Assembly (NCBI GenBank): GCA_018402205.1
Contig: JAGYIX010000004.1
Span: forward strand, 62,001 to 126,000
Direction of reading: 5' to 3'
Length of the DNA stretch: 64,000 bases
DNA from: Flavobacteriaceae bacterium
GTDB taxonomy: Bacteria > Bacteroidota > Bacteroidia > Flavobacteriales > Flavobacteriaceae
Shown: positions 43,677 to 52,940 of the stretch, one piece after another
Layout: every line of letters begins with the position of its first letter
Numbering within the stretch: position 1 is the first letter of the stretch
The notes under the pieces: model-generated
Database searches by the model: none
Seen by the model: the letters and a program-made list of their open reading frames with translations, nothing else
What the model was told of the DNA's origin: nothing
Program-made: the position numbers and the translations under genes

Positions 43677-43825
43677 GGGTTTATATTATAGTGTACTGCT
43701 CAAGTTTATTGTATGCGGTTGTTGTAGCGGTAAAGCAAAATCACTCTCCTAAAAAGAGTTTTTGGCTTAAAACCTTCGCAAATTCTTACTTTTAAATGAA
43801 TTTTTTAATAAAAGACCTGGCTATA

Positions 43826-44350
43826 ATGAAAACTTGGCTCACCTTTTTCTTTTTTATGACCTTGATTAGCCCGATTATACCCCTAGAAGCCAATAAAGTG
43901 TTCACCGCATATGTTTTTATGGGTGTTGAATGTCCGATCTCTCAAAAATACATTCCTACCCTAAATGAACTGGCAAAAAATAAGCATCAGCTGAATGTTG
44001 TGGGTGTTTTTAGTGGAGCCCTTTCTTTAGAGGAACTTACTCTATTTACACGTCAGTTCAAGATTAATTTTGAGGTGATAACCGATTTTGATTTTGAAAT
44101 GGCCGACAGATATAAGGCCGCTGTTACACCTGAGGTTTTTTTAGTGGATAATAGGGGAGAGGTGCACTATTCGGGAGCCATTGACAATTGGTTTGTTAGC
44201 CTTGGCAGAAATCGGATAACCCCTAGCGAACACTATTTACTCGATGCATTTAGCGCACTCTTATTGGGCCGAGAAGTGGAGGTTTCACGAACCCCTGCCA
44301 TAGGTTGTTTTCTTGAACGGCATAAACCAGCAGCTCATGCGCATAACTAA
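43826..44350 (+). CDS. Exported redoxin/thioredoxin-fold protein
   Basis: From the ATG at 43826 the protein has 174 residues with a signal peptide (MKTWLTFFFFMT...). I preferred this over 43796 because a TACTTTTA box lies just before the latter. The fold is redoxin-like: FMGVECPISQKYIPTLNEL carries one cysteine (Cys36), then VVGVFSG and TPEVFLVDNRGEVHYSG. The second Cys of a CxxC pair is absent, but TPAIGCFLE near the C-terminus has another. Similar domains are often fused to the N-terminus of cytochrome/copper-monooxygenase proteins. Here it is separate, overlapping the next gene by 14 bases. Confidence 0.75.
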   Translation: MKTWLTFFFFMTLISPIIPLEANKVFTAYVFMGVECPISQKYIPTLNELAKNKHQLNVVGVFSGALSLEELTLFTRQFKINFEVITDFDFEMADRYKAAVTPEVFLVDNRGEVHYSGAIDNWFVSLGRNRITPSEHYLLDAFSALLLGREVEVSRTPAIGCFLERHKPAAHAHN

Positions 44351-45572
44351 CGGAGCCCTTTTTAGTAGTTTGGTTGGTATCACCGTGTTTGCCTCAGCCC
44401 AAGTTACCTATGAAAACGATGTTGCCCCGATTATTAATAATCATTGTGTAAGCTGTCACAAACCAGGGGGTTACGGGCCATTTTCGTTAGAATCGTTCAG
44501 CGATGTACAAAAGAGAGCGAAATTTATAGGGTATGTAACTCAAACGCGATATATGCCTCCTTGGAAGGCTGATCCTTCCTTCAGTCACTTTGCTAATGAA
44601 CGCTATTTAAGCGATAAAGAGATTGCGACCATTCAGCTATGGATAGAGCAGGGTTTGGCTAGGGGAGTTGCCTCCGCTGTTATGCGCACCGATCGCCTCG
44701 AAGAGATCACCTTAGCGCAGAATCAAGACGCAGATTTGGTGTTAGAGATGGCTAAGCCTTTTGAGCTTTCTGCCGATGGAATTGAAGACTACCGCTTTTT
44801 TCATGTGCCCACCGGGCTTAAAGAAGATACGTATGTATCTAAAATTGAATTCATAGCCGGAAACAAGCGTTACCTTCATCACAGTCGTATAATGGTAGAC
44901 ACTTCGGGGCAGACTCAAGGCATTGATGGTTTGTCTGAATTCGACCCTTTATCGCGAGCCTTTCAGAAAATGCCTTTAATGGACGAATTTCTTTACGGAT
45001 GGGTTCCCGGAAATCTTCCGGTAAGTTTTCCTGAAAGAACAGCTAAGCTTATTCCAGCAGGAGCAGACCTTATTTTTAATATTCATTACGCTCCGTCTGC
45101 AGAAGAGGCGTCGGATCGCTCAACGATCAAGCTCTATTTTGCTAAAGAACCGGTAGATCACTTGATCAAGAGTTTTTATATACGAGAAGACGATATAGCT
45201 AACGGACCATTTATTATTCGCGCCAACGAAAAGCCCAAGTTTTACGTGAGTAAAACCATCGAAGAAGATATGCATGTGGTTTCATTACTACCGCATATGC
45301 ATTTTCTTGGAAAGAACATGACCGCTTTGGCGATCACTCCAGATGAACAAGAGATTCCCCTTATACGTATTAATGACTGGGACTTCAATTGGCAGAGTAC
45401 GTACTTATTAGAAGAGTCGCTATTTTTGCCAAAAGGAACCGTACTGCTGCTTGTCGCCGAATACGATAACACGGCAGATAATCCATTGAATCCGGTTAAC
45501 CCACCTAAAGATGTCACTTACGGATGGGACTCCACTGACGAAATGATGAATCTCATATTCTATTATTACTAA
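44337..45572 (+). CDS. Cytochrome c plus copper monooxygenase-like (PHM-type) protein
   Basis: The 411-residue exported protein begins at the ATG at 44337 with a signal peptide ending near ASAQ. CVSCH at 37-41 is one c-type heme site. The rest resembles the copper type II ascorbate-dependent monooxygenase fold: candidate copper ligands are the HH in RYLHHSRIM, the His in NIHYAP, HMH in LPHMHFLGKNM and the Met-rich end TDEMMNLIFYYY. This pairing is seen in Bacteroidota and Acidobacteriota proteins of unknown function. The redoxin gene upstream is a likely electron or assembly partner. The substrate is unknown. Confidence 0.75.
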   Translation: MRITNGALFSSLVGITVFASAQVTYENDVAPIINNHCVSCHKPGGYGPFSLESFSDVQKRAKFIGYVTQTRYMPPWKADPSFSHFANERYLSDKEIATIQLWIEQGLARGVASAVMRTDRLEEITLAQNQDADLVLEMAKPFELSADGIEDYRFFHVPTGLKEDTYVSKIEFIAGNKRYLHHSRIMVDTSGQTQGIDGLSEFDPLSRAFQKMPLMDEFLYGWVPGNLPVSFPERTAKLIPAGADLIFNIHYAPSAEEASDRSTIKLYFAKEPVDHLIKSFYIREDDIANGPFIIRANEKPKFYVSKTIEEDMHVVSLLPHMHFLGKNMTALAITPDEQEIPLIRINDWDFNWQSTYLLEESLFLPKGTVLLLVAEYDNTADNPLNPVNPPKDVTYGWDSTDEMMNLIFYYY

Positions 45573-45575
45573 ACA

Positions 45576-45605
45576 AAAAAAGCCGCCCTATGGGGCGGCT
45601 TTTTT
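45576..45605. terminator. Bidirectional intrinsic terminator
   Basis: AAAAAAGCCGCCC (45576-45588) pairs with GGGCGGCTTTTTT (45593-45605) around TATG, with a T run at either end depending on strand. It separates the plus-strand cytochrome gene from the end of the minus-strand Sus operon. Confidence 0.92.
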
Positions 45606-45624
45606 ATAAATAAGGCATTGTTCT

Positions 45625-46566
45625 CTATTCAAGACAAAGGTCTAATAGCATTTCTCCTTGTCCCTTAACATCGGCAGGAACCCAAGTAAGAAGGGTTGCA
45701 CCGGCAGGGTTTTTGATGGTTACTCCTACTTCTGAATCCCAATCCCCTTTGTTGTATACAAAGTAAAGGTCTGAGCTTCCCGCTGGAATAACAAAGTCTT
45801 CGCTATTAGCTGATTCAGCCACAGTGAACGAATCAACTACTTCGCCATCAAGAACTACATCAATTGAGGCACCGTTCCAACCATCGCCGTAAGAATCTGT
45901 TCCTGAAATAGTCCAAGTTCCTGTGCGATTCTGAATGTCAGTAGCGCATGAAACCGCCCAATCTAACTGACAGTTTGCTCCAGGAAATTCGGTACAAGCT
46001 GAAGGAGACCAGGAATCAAATACACGTCCGTCGTCAGTAGTAAGCGTCCACTTTAAGGTAAAGCTATCACCGGGAACAAACTTCTTAGCAGAGCTGCGGC
46101 CCTTTCCTAGTGGATCAGAATATATTGGCTGTGCACCGTTTCCAAAACCATAATCAAAGGTGGCCGATTGATAAATGGCATACACCTCTTCTTGTGAGAT
46201 TGAAAATGAACCAACCTCTCTGTTACCTTGAGGGGATACAGACTTCAATTTAATCCCAGCAGACCCACCATGCGAGGCTATGGCATTATTTCCATCAATA
46301 TCTACGTAAGCTTCGTTGAAGACTACGAATAAATCGATGTTTGTTACTGTATTTTGTTTATCTATAGAATTCCATCGGAAATCTACATCTACAGTAATAG
46401 CAGAATCGTCTCGGTTGAATCCTACGGCGGGGTCAGAGGTCAGGACTCCAAAACCGTGTACGGCAGTTTCCCACACAGGAAGGGTTACTAGCGATTCGTC
46501 TTTACACGATAATGCTGTGACCGCAATGAGCGTTACAGAAAATAAATAGGTACTTATTCTTTTCAT
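45625..46566 (-). CDS. Surface lipoprotein, third gene of the SusC/SusD operon
   Basis: The 313-residue lipoprotein has a signal peptide with Cys21 (VTALSCKDE). It occupies the SusE/SusF-like slot directly after susD, 20 bases away. Residues about 30-200 are beta-rich without a motif I recognise. Residues about 215-313 form a domain with SGTDSYGDGWNGASIDVVL, a D-x-Y-G-D-G-W-N pattern seen in secreted proteins and possibly calcium-binding. I infer that it helps capture the SusC/D substrate at the surface. Its sequence does not name the ligand. Confidence 0.65.
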   Translation of the reverse strand: MKRISTYLFSVTLIAVTALSCKDESLVTLPVWETAVHGFGVLTSDPAVGFNRDDSAITVDVDFRWNSIDKQNTVTNIDLFVVFNEAYVDIDGNNAIASHGGSAGIKLKSVSPQGNREVGSFSISQEEVYAIYQSATFDYGFGNGAQPIYSDPLGKGRSSAKKFVPGDSFTLKWTLTTDDGRVFDSWSPSACTEFPGANCQLDWAVSCATDIQNRTGTWTISGTDSYGDGWNGASIDVVLDGEVVDSFTVAESANSEDFVIPAGSSDLYFVYNKGDWDSEVGVTIKNPAGATLLTWVPADVKGQGEMLLDLCLE

Positions 46567-46586
46567 CTTTTAACTTATTAAGATTA

Positions 46587-48317
46587 TTAATACTGGAATT
46601 TTAATGTATCCCAGAATACCGCTGAACTTGGATTGTCATATACCTTTAGAGGTGTATTGCTATTCAAGTTGACCTCATCTTGCGCAAAGGGTAATGAAAG
46701 CGCATATTGTCTTGGCAGCTGCAATGGTCTTTGAATATCTGCAGGAAGTCCGGTTCTTCTAAACGCGTTGTATCCCTCGTATCCGTTTCCGAAGTTAGCA
46801 AACCAAGCCTGCTTTAATACATAACTCAGACGTGCATTGGCTGTTCCGTCAGATGGATAAGCCTCCTTTATTTCATCAATGAAGGTATCGTCGGTTTTAT
46901 AGGTAATGGGCCAAGAATAATTATCGGGCCACGTACTTATATCTGCTCTAGCGGCAGGATCAGCTGCAGTACCAACTGCAATTACTTTATTCATTTGGTC
47001 CGATAAAGCATCTGCAAGAATTTCGGCTTCTGTTTTTCCGGTATTAACACCAAGAGCGATCTGCGCTTCTAACATATAGAATTTAACCATCCAAGAGGTA
47101 ATGATAGGGAAGATACCGTCTCCGGTTCCAAATTTATTTCCTCCTGTTGGAAATGCAGTTACATCGAATAAACCTGCACCTGGATAAGCTCCTGTTGTAG
47201 TTCTAAATACGTCATCTAGCGGAATACCTGAAGGGTCTGATCTGTCTCTACCGAAGTACCCTGCTAAGTAAGTGCGTTGGCTAGATGTTAAAGATGATGA
47301 ACTAACTCCATAAACAGCGTTTGCCACGAAATCACTCAAAGGAAAATACCCGTAAGTACAATCTGTTCTCTGTGAACATGGAATAGTCTGCTTATCTGTT
47401 GGTTCTTCTGGATCAAGAATTTTTGTAGTCTGTCTTTTAAAATAAAATGGAGTTCTAGGATCTCTATTAGCCAACATTTCGGTCATAAGTTGATGTCCGA
47501 AATAAGAATAGCCTCCTGATGCCCCACCATAACCCGCTAAATACATTGGATGACGGTTATCTGGATTTTTAAGAGCACCATAGCGCAATTGAAAATCATC
47601 GGCTGCAGACGTAATCAATCCTCCTTCGCTAATTAAAGCTTGGATGGCGGCAGCGTTGCTCTGAACATTACGGGTTTGAATCAGTAATTTCAGCTTTAGC
47701 GACTTTGCCATTTTGATCCATTTACTAACATTTCCACCGTAAATAATGTCTCCACGAACAGGCACCGCCTGAGTTTTTCCAAGGTTTACAATTGCCTCAT
47801 CAATGAGTCTAAATGCATCTGCATAGATATCAGCGCCCTTGTCATAAACAGGTTCTAGTTTCTTATCGTCAATAGAGTTTCCTTTAAAGGCTTCCGAATA
47901 AGGAACGTCTCCCCAAAGGTCAACCATAGTAGAGAAATAATAGGCCTTAAGAATCTGACCTACTCCTAGATATCTAGGGGTTACCTCAGCATCTGAAGCG
48001 ACAATCATTTCTTCAAGATCTTTAAGCGGACCAGAGTACAGGTAATTCCAAGTACCGTTCCAGCTAGAGTTAGTGAAGTTAAAGTCATCGCTACTAGTAT
48101 TAACAGCCTGAAAGCCCATAGTAGAGTTGTTTAACCCGCCTCCGAAGGTAGATAAGCCTTCGAACTGAGCGTTAGTAAGCAACAGCTCAAGTGAAGCCTG
48201 GCTGGCACTGTTTGGATCTACGTTAATATCAAGATCGTCAAGCTCACATGATACCAATCCCATAGCAGCAATACCGGCTGCAAGGAATAAACGTATAGTG
48301 TTAAATTTAAATTTCAT
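46587..48317 (-). CDS. SusD/RagB family nutrient-binding lipoprotein
   Basis: This 576-residue outer-membrane lipoprotein has a lipobox at GLVSC (Cys24). NVDPNSASQASLELLLTNAQ and ILKAYYFSTMVDLWGDVPYSEAF (interior) are hallmark SusD-like tetratricopeptide regions, closest to the SusD-like_2 subgroup. It acts as the lid on the SusC transporter encoded 25 bases upstream. No glycoside hydrolase, sulfatase or peptidase is encoded next to the pair, so the ligand, whether glycan, peptide or other, is open. Confidence 0.92.
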   Translation of the reverse strand: MKFKFNTIRLFLAAGIAAMGLVSCELDDLDINVDPNSASQASLELLLTNAQFEGLSTFGGGLNNSTMGFQAVNTSSDDFNFTNSSWNGTWNYLYSGPLKDLEEMIVASDAEVTPRYLGVGQILKAYYFSTMVDLWGDVPYSEAFKGNSIDDKKLEPVYDKGADIYADAFRLIDEAIVNLGKTQAVPVRGDIIYGGNVSKWIKMAKSLKLKLLIQTRNVQSNAAAIQALISEGGLITSAADDFQLRYGALKNPDNRHPMYLAGYGGASGGYSYFGHQLMTEMLANRDPRTPFYFKRQTTKILDPEEPTDKQTIPCSQRTDCTYGYFPLSDFVANAVYGVSSSSLTSSQRTYLAGYFGRDRSDPSGIPLDDVFRTTTGAYPGAGLFDVTAFPTGGNKFGTGDGIFPIITSWMVKFYMLEAQIALGVNTGKTEAEILADALSDQMNKVIAVGTAADPAARADISTWPDNYSWPITYKTDDTFIDEIKEAYPSDGTANARLSYVLKQAWFANFGNGYEGYNAFRRTGLPADIQRPLQLPRQYALSLPFAQDEVNLNSNTPLKVYDNPSSAVFWDTLKFQY

Positions 48318-48342
48318 CGTTCTTCGTTTTTATGTTGTTCAA

Positions 48343-51300
48343 TTAGAATGTCAAGCTGAGGTTAAAACTTATACTACTAGTAGTAGGAGTAGCACCATAT
48401 TCAAAACCTTGAACGTTTGAAGCTGCACTTTCAGCTAAAACTTCTGGATCTAGGTTCAAGCCTTCTAACATATTAGGAGCTCTCCACCATAAGTTACGAC
48501 CACTAACTCCAAGGCTACCTGAACCAAATGGCGTTTTATCTAAAATCTGCTTTGGAAGCGCATAGCTTAAGCCTACTTCTCGCAGACGAATAGAGGTTAT
48601 GTCATAGATATTTACCTCATCTTGCCCGTATGCTCCCCATCCGTTAGAGAAGTGTGAGTCAAATGCTGTGATAGGGGTTGTGTTTTGAATTGAATTTCCA
48701 CTAGCATCAGTGATAGGAAGGAAGGTTTGATTGCTTCCGTAAACTCCAGGAACAACGCGCAGGGCCTCTCTTTCAACTTGGTTGGCTAGCTGTCCTCTTA
48801 AGACCAATGAGGCCGCAGAGAAGGAATACATGTCTCCTCCTTGTCTCCAATCTATCAGAGCTCTGAAAGTGAAGTTCTTGTACTTAAAGCTATTAGTAAT
48901 CCCCAAGGTAAAATCTGGGTTCGGATCACCGATCACTGTCGACTGTTGCGAAGCAAAAGGAAGACCTGTATTTTTATCAATTAGCAGGTTACCCTCATCG
49001 TCTTTAGCATTCTCGGTTCCAAAGATTTGTCCGTAAGGAAGTCCGTTTCTATGAATGGTTCCTAAAGATGATCCAGGACCACCGATAAAAATCTCCCCAT
49101 TTGGTCCTGCATCTACCACTAACGAGCGAATACGAGTAAAGGCGAAGTAAGAGTTCCAAGTGAAGTTCTCAGTAGAAATAGGATATACATCTAATCCAAT
49201 TTCGATACCCTTGTTATCTAGTTGACCAACATTCACTACCTGGCTCGAAAACCCACTTGAACGTGCTACAGAAGCTGTTGCAATTTGTTCTGTTGATGTT
49301 CTGCTAAAGTAGGTGAAGTCAAAGCTCAATCTATTATTGAAGAGCGTTGCGGCAAGTCCTGTCTCAAACTCAGTGGTAAACTCTGGCTTTAAAGTTGCAT
49401 TTCCTAGAGTGTTATCTAAAGAGGCTCTGTTGACTGCGCCAAAAAGAGGCGAAGTAAACGGAGTAAAGATGTTGAAGTTAGTCAATGTTCTATAAGGCGA
49501 CGCATCGTTACCTACTTTGGTATTAGACACTCTTACTTTCAAACTATTGATCACCTCAGGTAGTTCAACTGCCTCGCTAACCAAGAACGAAAGGCTAGCT
49601 CCTGGATAGAAGTAGCTGTTTGCTCCTTGTGGCAGAGTAGATGAACGATCTTGACGCCCTACTAGTCCTAAATAAAGCATGTCTTTATAGCCTAACTGTA
49701 CATCGGCGAAAACACCGTATAATCTTCTAAGGCTAGTAAAATCAAAATCTACGATTTGAGTAGAAGTGGCATTGGTGATGTTCAATCCTCTTGAAATAAC
49801 TATGTTACCCGTAACGCTGCGCTGACTAAGACTGCGCTCGTTAGCGTTAATACCAGCAACCGCTGTAAGCGCTAAGTCTTCTGTAAGATCTTTATTGATA
49901 TTCAATAGGGCGGTAAAATCACGCTCTGTGTTATTGATATCTACAGTTCTTACTTGACCAAGTGGCGTGTCTACACCACCAGGACTTACATTACTTCGCT
50001 GAAGATCGTGATAGCTATTGATACCTCCTTTGAGCGTAACATTTATTCCGTCAGCTATGTCGTAACCCACAGAAAGGTTTCCGTAAGCACGATTTACGTT
50101 TGACTTGAACAAGTTGTTTTGCGCAATCCATCTTGGGTTGTCTAAGGCTCGGTAGAAGATATTCGATCCGTCAGCAGGGTTTTCAAAAGGAAGACCCATT
50201 AGATCAAAGTTTCTAGGTAAGTAAAACAGACGAGCATAAATCGAACCGCCCCCGCCACCGAAGTAATCGTTAAAGGCAGAAGCCCCTGATCTTGGTGATT
50301 GTTGCGTAGTATTTACGTAGTTCACTGTACCCGAAACAGTTACGCCATTATCTAATGTAGCGTTACCTCCGGTGTAGAAGCTGGTTCTGCGAACAAACTG
50401 GTTTGGTATGATACCCCCTTGGTTGGTATTAGAGAATCCGGCGTTTACAGTTCCTTTTTCACTACCTCCGCTTAAACTAACAGCGTTATCTATGGTCTGA
50501 CCAGTTTGGAAGAATCCACCAATAATATCGTGAGGCTTAATCTGATAAGGGGCAGAAACGTTACGCACACTGCCATCAGGCATAGTGTACTCCTGCATTA
50601 GGTCTGGAAATACATTCGGAAAACGGTTTGAAACAGGGTTTGAGGCTGTTCCGTCTGGATACGGTGAACCATCAGGATATAGAGAATAGGTTTTTGAATA
50701 GTTTGTACCATACTCTTGGTTGATGCGATCTACGTGGTCAGGCATAGGAGCTCCCCAGTTTCCGATGAATCCACCGTTGTAAACCTGGTTAGATCCTTGA
50801 GTGTACACATCTTGGTAATCAGGAATCCCTGAAATATCCGTCATCATCATAGAACCGTTATACGAAACTTCAAGCCCTTTTCTAGAGCGTGTTGAAGCTC
50901 CTTTAGTGGTGACCACTATAACACCATTGGTAGCACGTGACCCATAAAGAGCAGAGGCAGCAGCACCTTTAAGTACCGAGATACTCTCAATTGAGTTAGG
51001 ATCTAAGTCGAAACCACGGTTTGAGAAAACGGTGTTTTGACCCGCTCCGGCAGTTGAGTTAACGCTGTTATCGAAAGGAATACCATCCACGATAAATAGT
51101 GGTTGGGTATTTCCTGTAAGCGAAGACATACCGCGAATGTTAATTTTTGTACTCTGACCTGGCGCTCCACCACCACCGGTAATATTTACACCGGTCATCT
51201 TTCCTTGCATTGCACGGATAAGATCTGGCTCAGCACGACCTTGAACGTCTTCACCGGTCACTTTGGCTACAGAATAACCCAGTGATCGAGCTTCGCGTTT

Positions 51301-51636
51301 AAGTCCTAAAGAGGTTACTACAACTTCATCTAGTTGTTGCGCATCTTCTTCCATCTGAATCGCATAATAATCACTTGATCCGACAGTCAAACGAACATCT
51401 TTTTGACCGATGTAAGAAAGAATTAAAACGTCGCCTACGGCGGCTGAAATGGTAAAGTTTCCATCAAAGTCAGAAAGGGTACCGTTCGAGGTACCTTCTA
51501 CTACGATGTTTACTCCAGGCAGGGGAATATTACCGGAATCGGTAACCGTTCCTGAAATCGTTTTAACCTGCGCAAAACTAAATTGCGCAACTAACGCTAT
51601 CAATAGCGTTAAGATTCCATTAGACATTGCTTTCAT
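48343..51636 (-). CDS. SusC/RagA family TonB-linked outer-membrane transporter
   Basis: The 1,097-residue protein has a signal peptide (to about FAQ, residue 23), a carboxypeptidase-D-like domain (ISGTVTDSGNIPLPGVNIVV), the linker LDEVVVTSLG, a plug with IRGMSSLTGNTQPLFIVDG and ALYGSRATNGVIVVTTKG, and a long beta-barrel ending in the aromatic SSISFNLSLTF. It would import a bound ligand using energy from TonB-ExbBD, such as the exbBD genes at 3431-4469. The start might alternatively be Met4. It heads the three-gene operon with SusD and a lipoprotein. Confidence 0.94.
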   Translation of the reverse strand: MKAMSNGILTLLIALVAQFSFAQVKTISGTVTDSGNIPLPGVNIVVEGTSNGTLSDFDGNFTISAAVGDVLILSYIGQKDVRLTVGSSDYYAIQMEEDAQQLDEVVVTSLGLKREARSLGYSVAKVTGEDVQGRAEPDLIRAMQGKMTGVNITGGGGAPGQSTKINIRGMSSLTGNTQPLFIVDGIPFDNSVNSTAGAGQNTVFSNRGFDLDPNSIESISVLKGAAASALYGSRATNGVIVVTTKGASTRSRKGLEVSYNGSMMMTDISGIPDYQDVYTQGSNQVYNGGFIGNWGAPMPDHVDRINQEYGTNYSKTYSLYPDGSPYPDGTASNPVSNRFPNVFPDLMQEYTMPDGSVRNVSAPYQIKPHDIIGGFFQTGQTIDNAVSLSGGSEKGTVNAGFSNTNQGGIIPNQFVRRTSFYTGGNATLDNGVTVSGTVNYVNTTQQSPRSGASAFNDYFGGGGGSIYARLFYLPRNFDLMGLPFENPADGSNIFYRALDNPRWIAQNNLFKSNVNRAYGNLSVGYDIADGINVTLKGGINSYHDLQRSNVSPGGVDTPLGQVRTVDINNTERDFTALLNINKDLTEDLALTAVAGINANERSLSQRSVTGNIVISRGLNITNATSTQIVDFDFTSLRRLYGVFADVQLGYKDMLYLGLVGRQDRSSTLPQGANSYFYPGASLSFLVSEAVELPEVINSLKVRVSNTKVGNDASPYRTLTNFNIFTPFTSPLFGAVNRASLDNTLGNATLKPEFTTEFETGLAATLFNNRLSFDFTYFSRTSTEQIATASVARSSGFSSQVVNVGQLDNKGIEIGLDVYPISTENFTWNSYFAFTRIRSLVVDAGPNGEIFIGGPGSSLGTIHRNGLPYGQIFGTENAKDDEGNLLIDKNTGLPFASQQSTVIGDPNPDFTLGITNSFKYKNFTFRALIDWRQGGDMYSFSAASLVLRGQLANQVEREALRVVPGVYGSNQTFLPITDASGNSIQNTTPITAFDSHFSNGWGAYGQDEVNIYDITSIRLREVGLSYALPKQILDKTPFGSGSLGVSGRNLWWRAPNMLEGLNLDPEVLAESAASNVQGFEYGATPTTSSISFNLSLTF

Positions 51637-51640
51637 AAAA

Positions 51641-51684
51641 TTAACATTTGTTTAAGAATGGTAAAAATGTAAATAAAATGTTAA
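51641..51684. promoter_or_regulatory. Inverted repeat in the susC leader, within a 424-base gap
   Basis: TTAACATTT (51641-51649) and AAATGTTAA (51676-51684) are perfect complements with a 26-base spacer. The arm nearest susC ends four bases from its start codon, so a leader hairpin could mask translation start. A second dyad, ATCTCG/CGAGAT, lies at 51704-51726. The gap between susC and rpsL is AT-rich; apart from these dyads and the rpsL promoter I see no gene or repeat in it. Confidence 0.35.
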
Positions 51685-51998
51685 ACCACAAAGTTTTTTT
51701 TACATCTCGGTTATTATTTGCGAGATTCTTATTGACAAAGCTTAAGACTTTTGAATAAATCGCGTGGCGATAGATTTTTTAGCGATTCCATAACAGCCAC
51801 TAACGGCTTAATAGGTTTTAATGACTATTGGTAGACTGCTTTCCATTTTTTGTCTCAAAGAAATCAGGTAGGGAGAAATAATATTGCGGAATGTATGGGC
51901 TAAAACCTAAAGAGTTCATTAAATTTTCATCTTCTATATATTAAGGTATCGTTCTTGATTGCTGATGCATATAAATGGAATAAAATTCTTAAGTCCAT

Positions 51999-52028
51999 TT
52001 GAATACTTCAGAAAAAAAAGTACATTTG
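51999..52028 (+). promoter_or_regulatory. Consensus promoter of the ribosomal protein cluster
   Basis: TTG at 51999-52001 and TACATTTG at 52021-52028 are separated by 19 bases, a full match to the Bacteroidota -33/-7 consensus. Transcription should start near 52034, about 27 bases before the rpsL ATG. Confidence 0.85.
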
Positions 52029-52060
52029 CAGCCCCTTAAAATGGGGAGTAAATAAATTAC

Positions 52061-52435
52061 ATGCCAACTATTTCACAATTAGTAAGAAAAGGTAGACACT
52101 CGATAGCCAAGAAGAGCAAATCGGCTGCTTTGGAGTCTTGCCCTCAGCGCAGAGGCGTATGCACTCGTGTATACACCACTACCCCTAAAAAACCGAACTC
52201 AGCAATGAGAAAGGTGGCTAGGGTAAGGTTGACCAACGGAAAAGAGGTCAACGCGTACATTCCAGGAGAGGGGCATAATCTTCAAGAGCACTCGATAGTA
52301 TTGGTAAGAGGAGGACGTGTTAAGGACTTGCCTGGAGTTCGTTATCACATTATTAGAGGTGCCCTTGATACCGCAGGTGTTGCTGGGCGAACACAAAGAC
52401 GTTCTAAATACGGAGCAAAACGCCCTAAAAAATAG
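52061..52435 (+). CDS. rpsL: Ribosomal protein S12
   Basis: This 124-residue protein sits at the decoding centre of the 30S subunit. The loop [18 protein letters not shown] keeps the lysines that are changed in many streptomycin-resistant mutants, so the allele looks like the sensitive wild type. [20 protein letters not shown] is the second conserved block. It is the first gene after a strong promoter and is followed 20 bases later by rpsG. Confidence 0.98.
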   Translation: MPTISQLVRKGRHSIAKKSKSAALESCPQRRGVCTRVYTTTPKKPNSAMRKVARVRLTNGKEVNAYIPGEGHNLQEHSIVLVRGGRVKDLPGVRYHIIRGALDTAGVAGRTQRRSKYGAKRPKK

Positions 52436-52455
52436 AGCGCTAAAGAAGCAGTATC

Positions 52456-52932
52456 ATGAGAAAAAAACAAGCAAAAAAACGTCCGCTACTTCCAGATCCA
52501 AGATTTGGGGATCAGCTAGTAACGCGTTTTGTAAATATGATGATGTGGGATGGCAAAAAATCAGTCGCCTTTCGCATTTTTTACGACGCTATTGATATCG
52601 TAAACGAGAAAAAAACCGATGAAGAAAAGTCGGCTTTAGAAATTTGGAAAGATGCCCTTTCTAACGTAATGCCTCACGTTGAAGTTAGAAGTCGTCGGGT
52701 TGGTGGTGCTACGTTTCAAATTCCTAACCCTATTCGCCCCGATCGTAAAATCTCAACAGCCATGAAGTGGCTTATTAGTTATTCTCGAAAGCGCAACGAG
52801 AAATCAATGGCTCAGAAATTGGCCGGAGAAATTCTCGCAGCTGCCAAAGAGGAAGGTGCTGCGGTTAAAAAGCGTATGGACACCCATAAAATGGCTGAAG
52901 CAAACAAAGCGTTCTCACACTTTAGATTCTAA
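52456..52932 (+). CDS. rpsG: Ribosomal protein S7
   Basis: The 158-residue protein starts assembly of the 30S head by binding the 3' domain of 16S rRNA. The N-terminal [36 protein letters not shown] and the C-terminal [20 protein letters not shown] are family-typical. It lies between rpsL and fusA as in the classical str operon. Confidence 0.98.
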   Translation: MRKKQAKKRPLLPDPRFGDQLVTRFVNMMMWDGKKSVAFRIFYDAIDIVNEKKTDEEKSALEIWKDALSNVMPHVEVRSRRVGGATFQIPNPIRPDRKISTAMKWLISYSRKRNEKSMAQKLAGEILAAAKEEGAAVKKRMDTHKMAEANKAFSHFRF

Positions 52933-52940
52933 TTGTAGCC

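Noticed and set aside
43743-43759. Hairpin ACTCT/AGAGT followed by Ts as a terminator
   Set aside because: The stem is only five pairs, and no plus-strand gene ends upstream within reach.
44313-44350. A frameshift joining the redoxin and cytochrome genes into one fused protein
   Set aside because: The second gene has its own signal peptide just after the ATG at 44337, so it is a genuine separate start.
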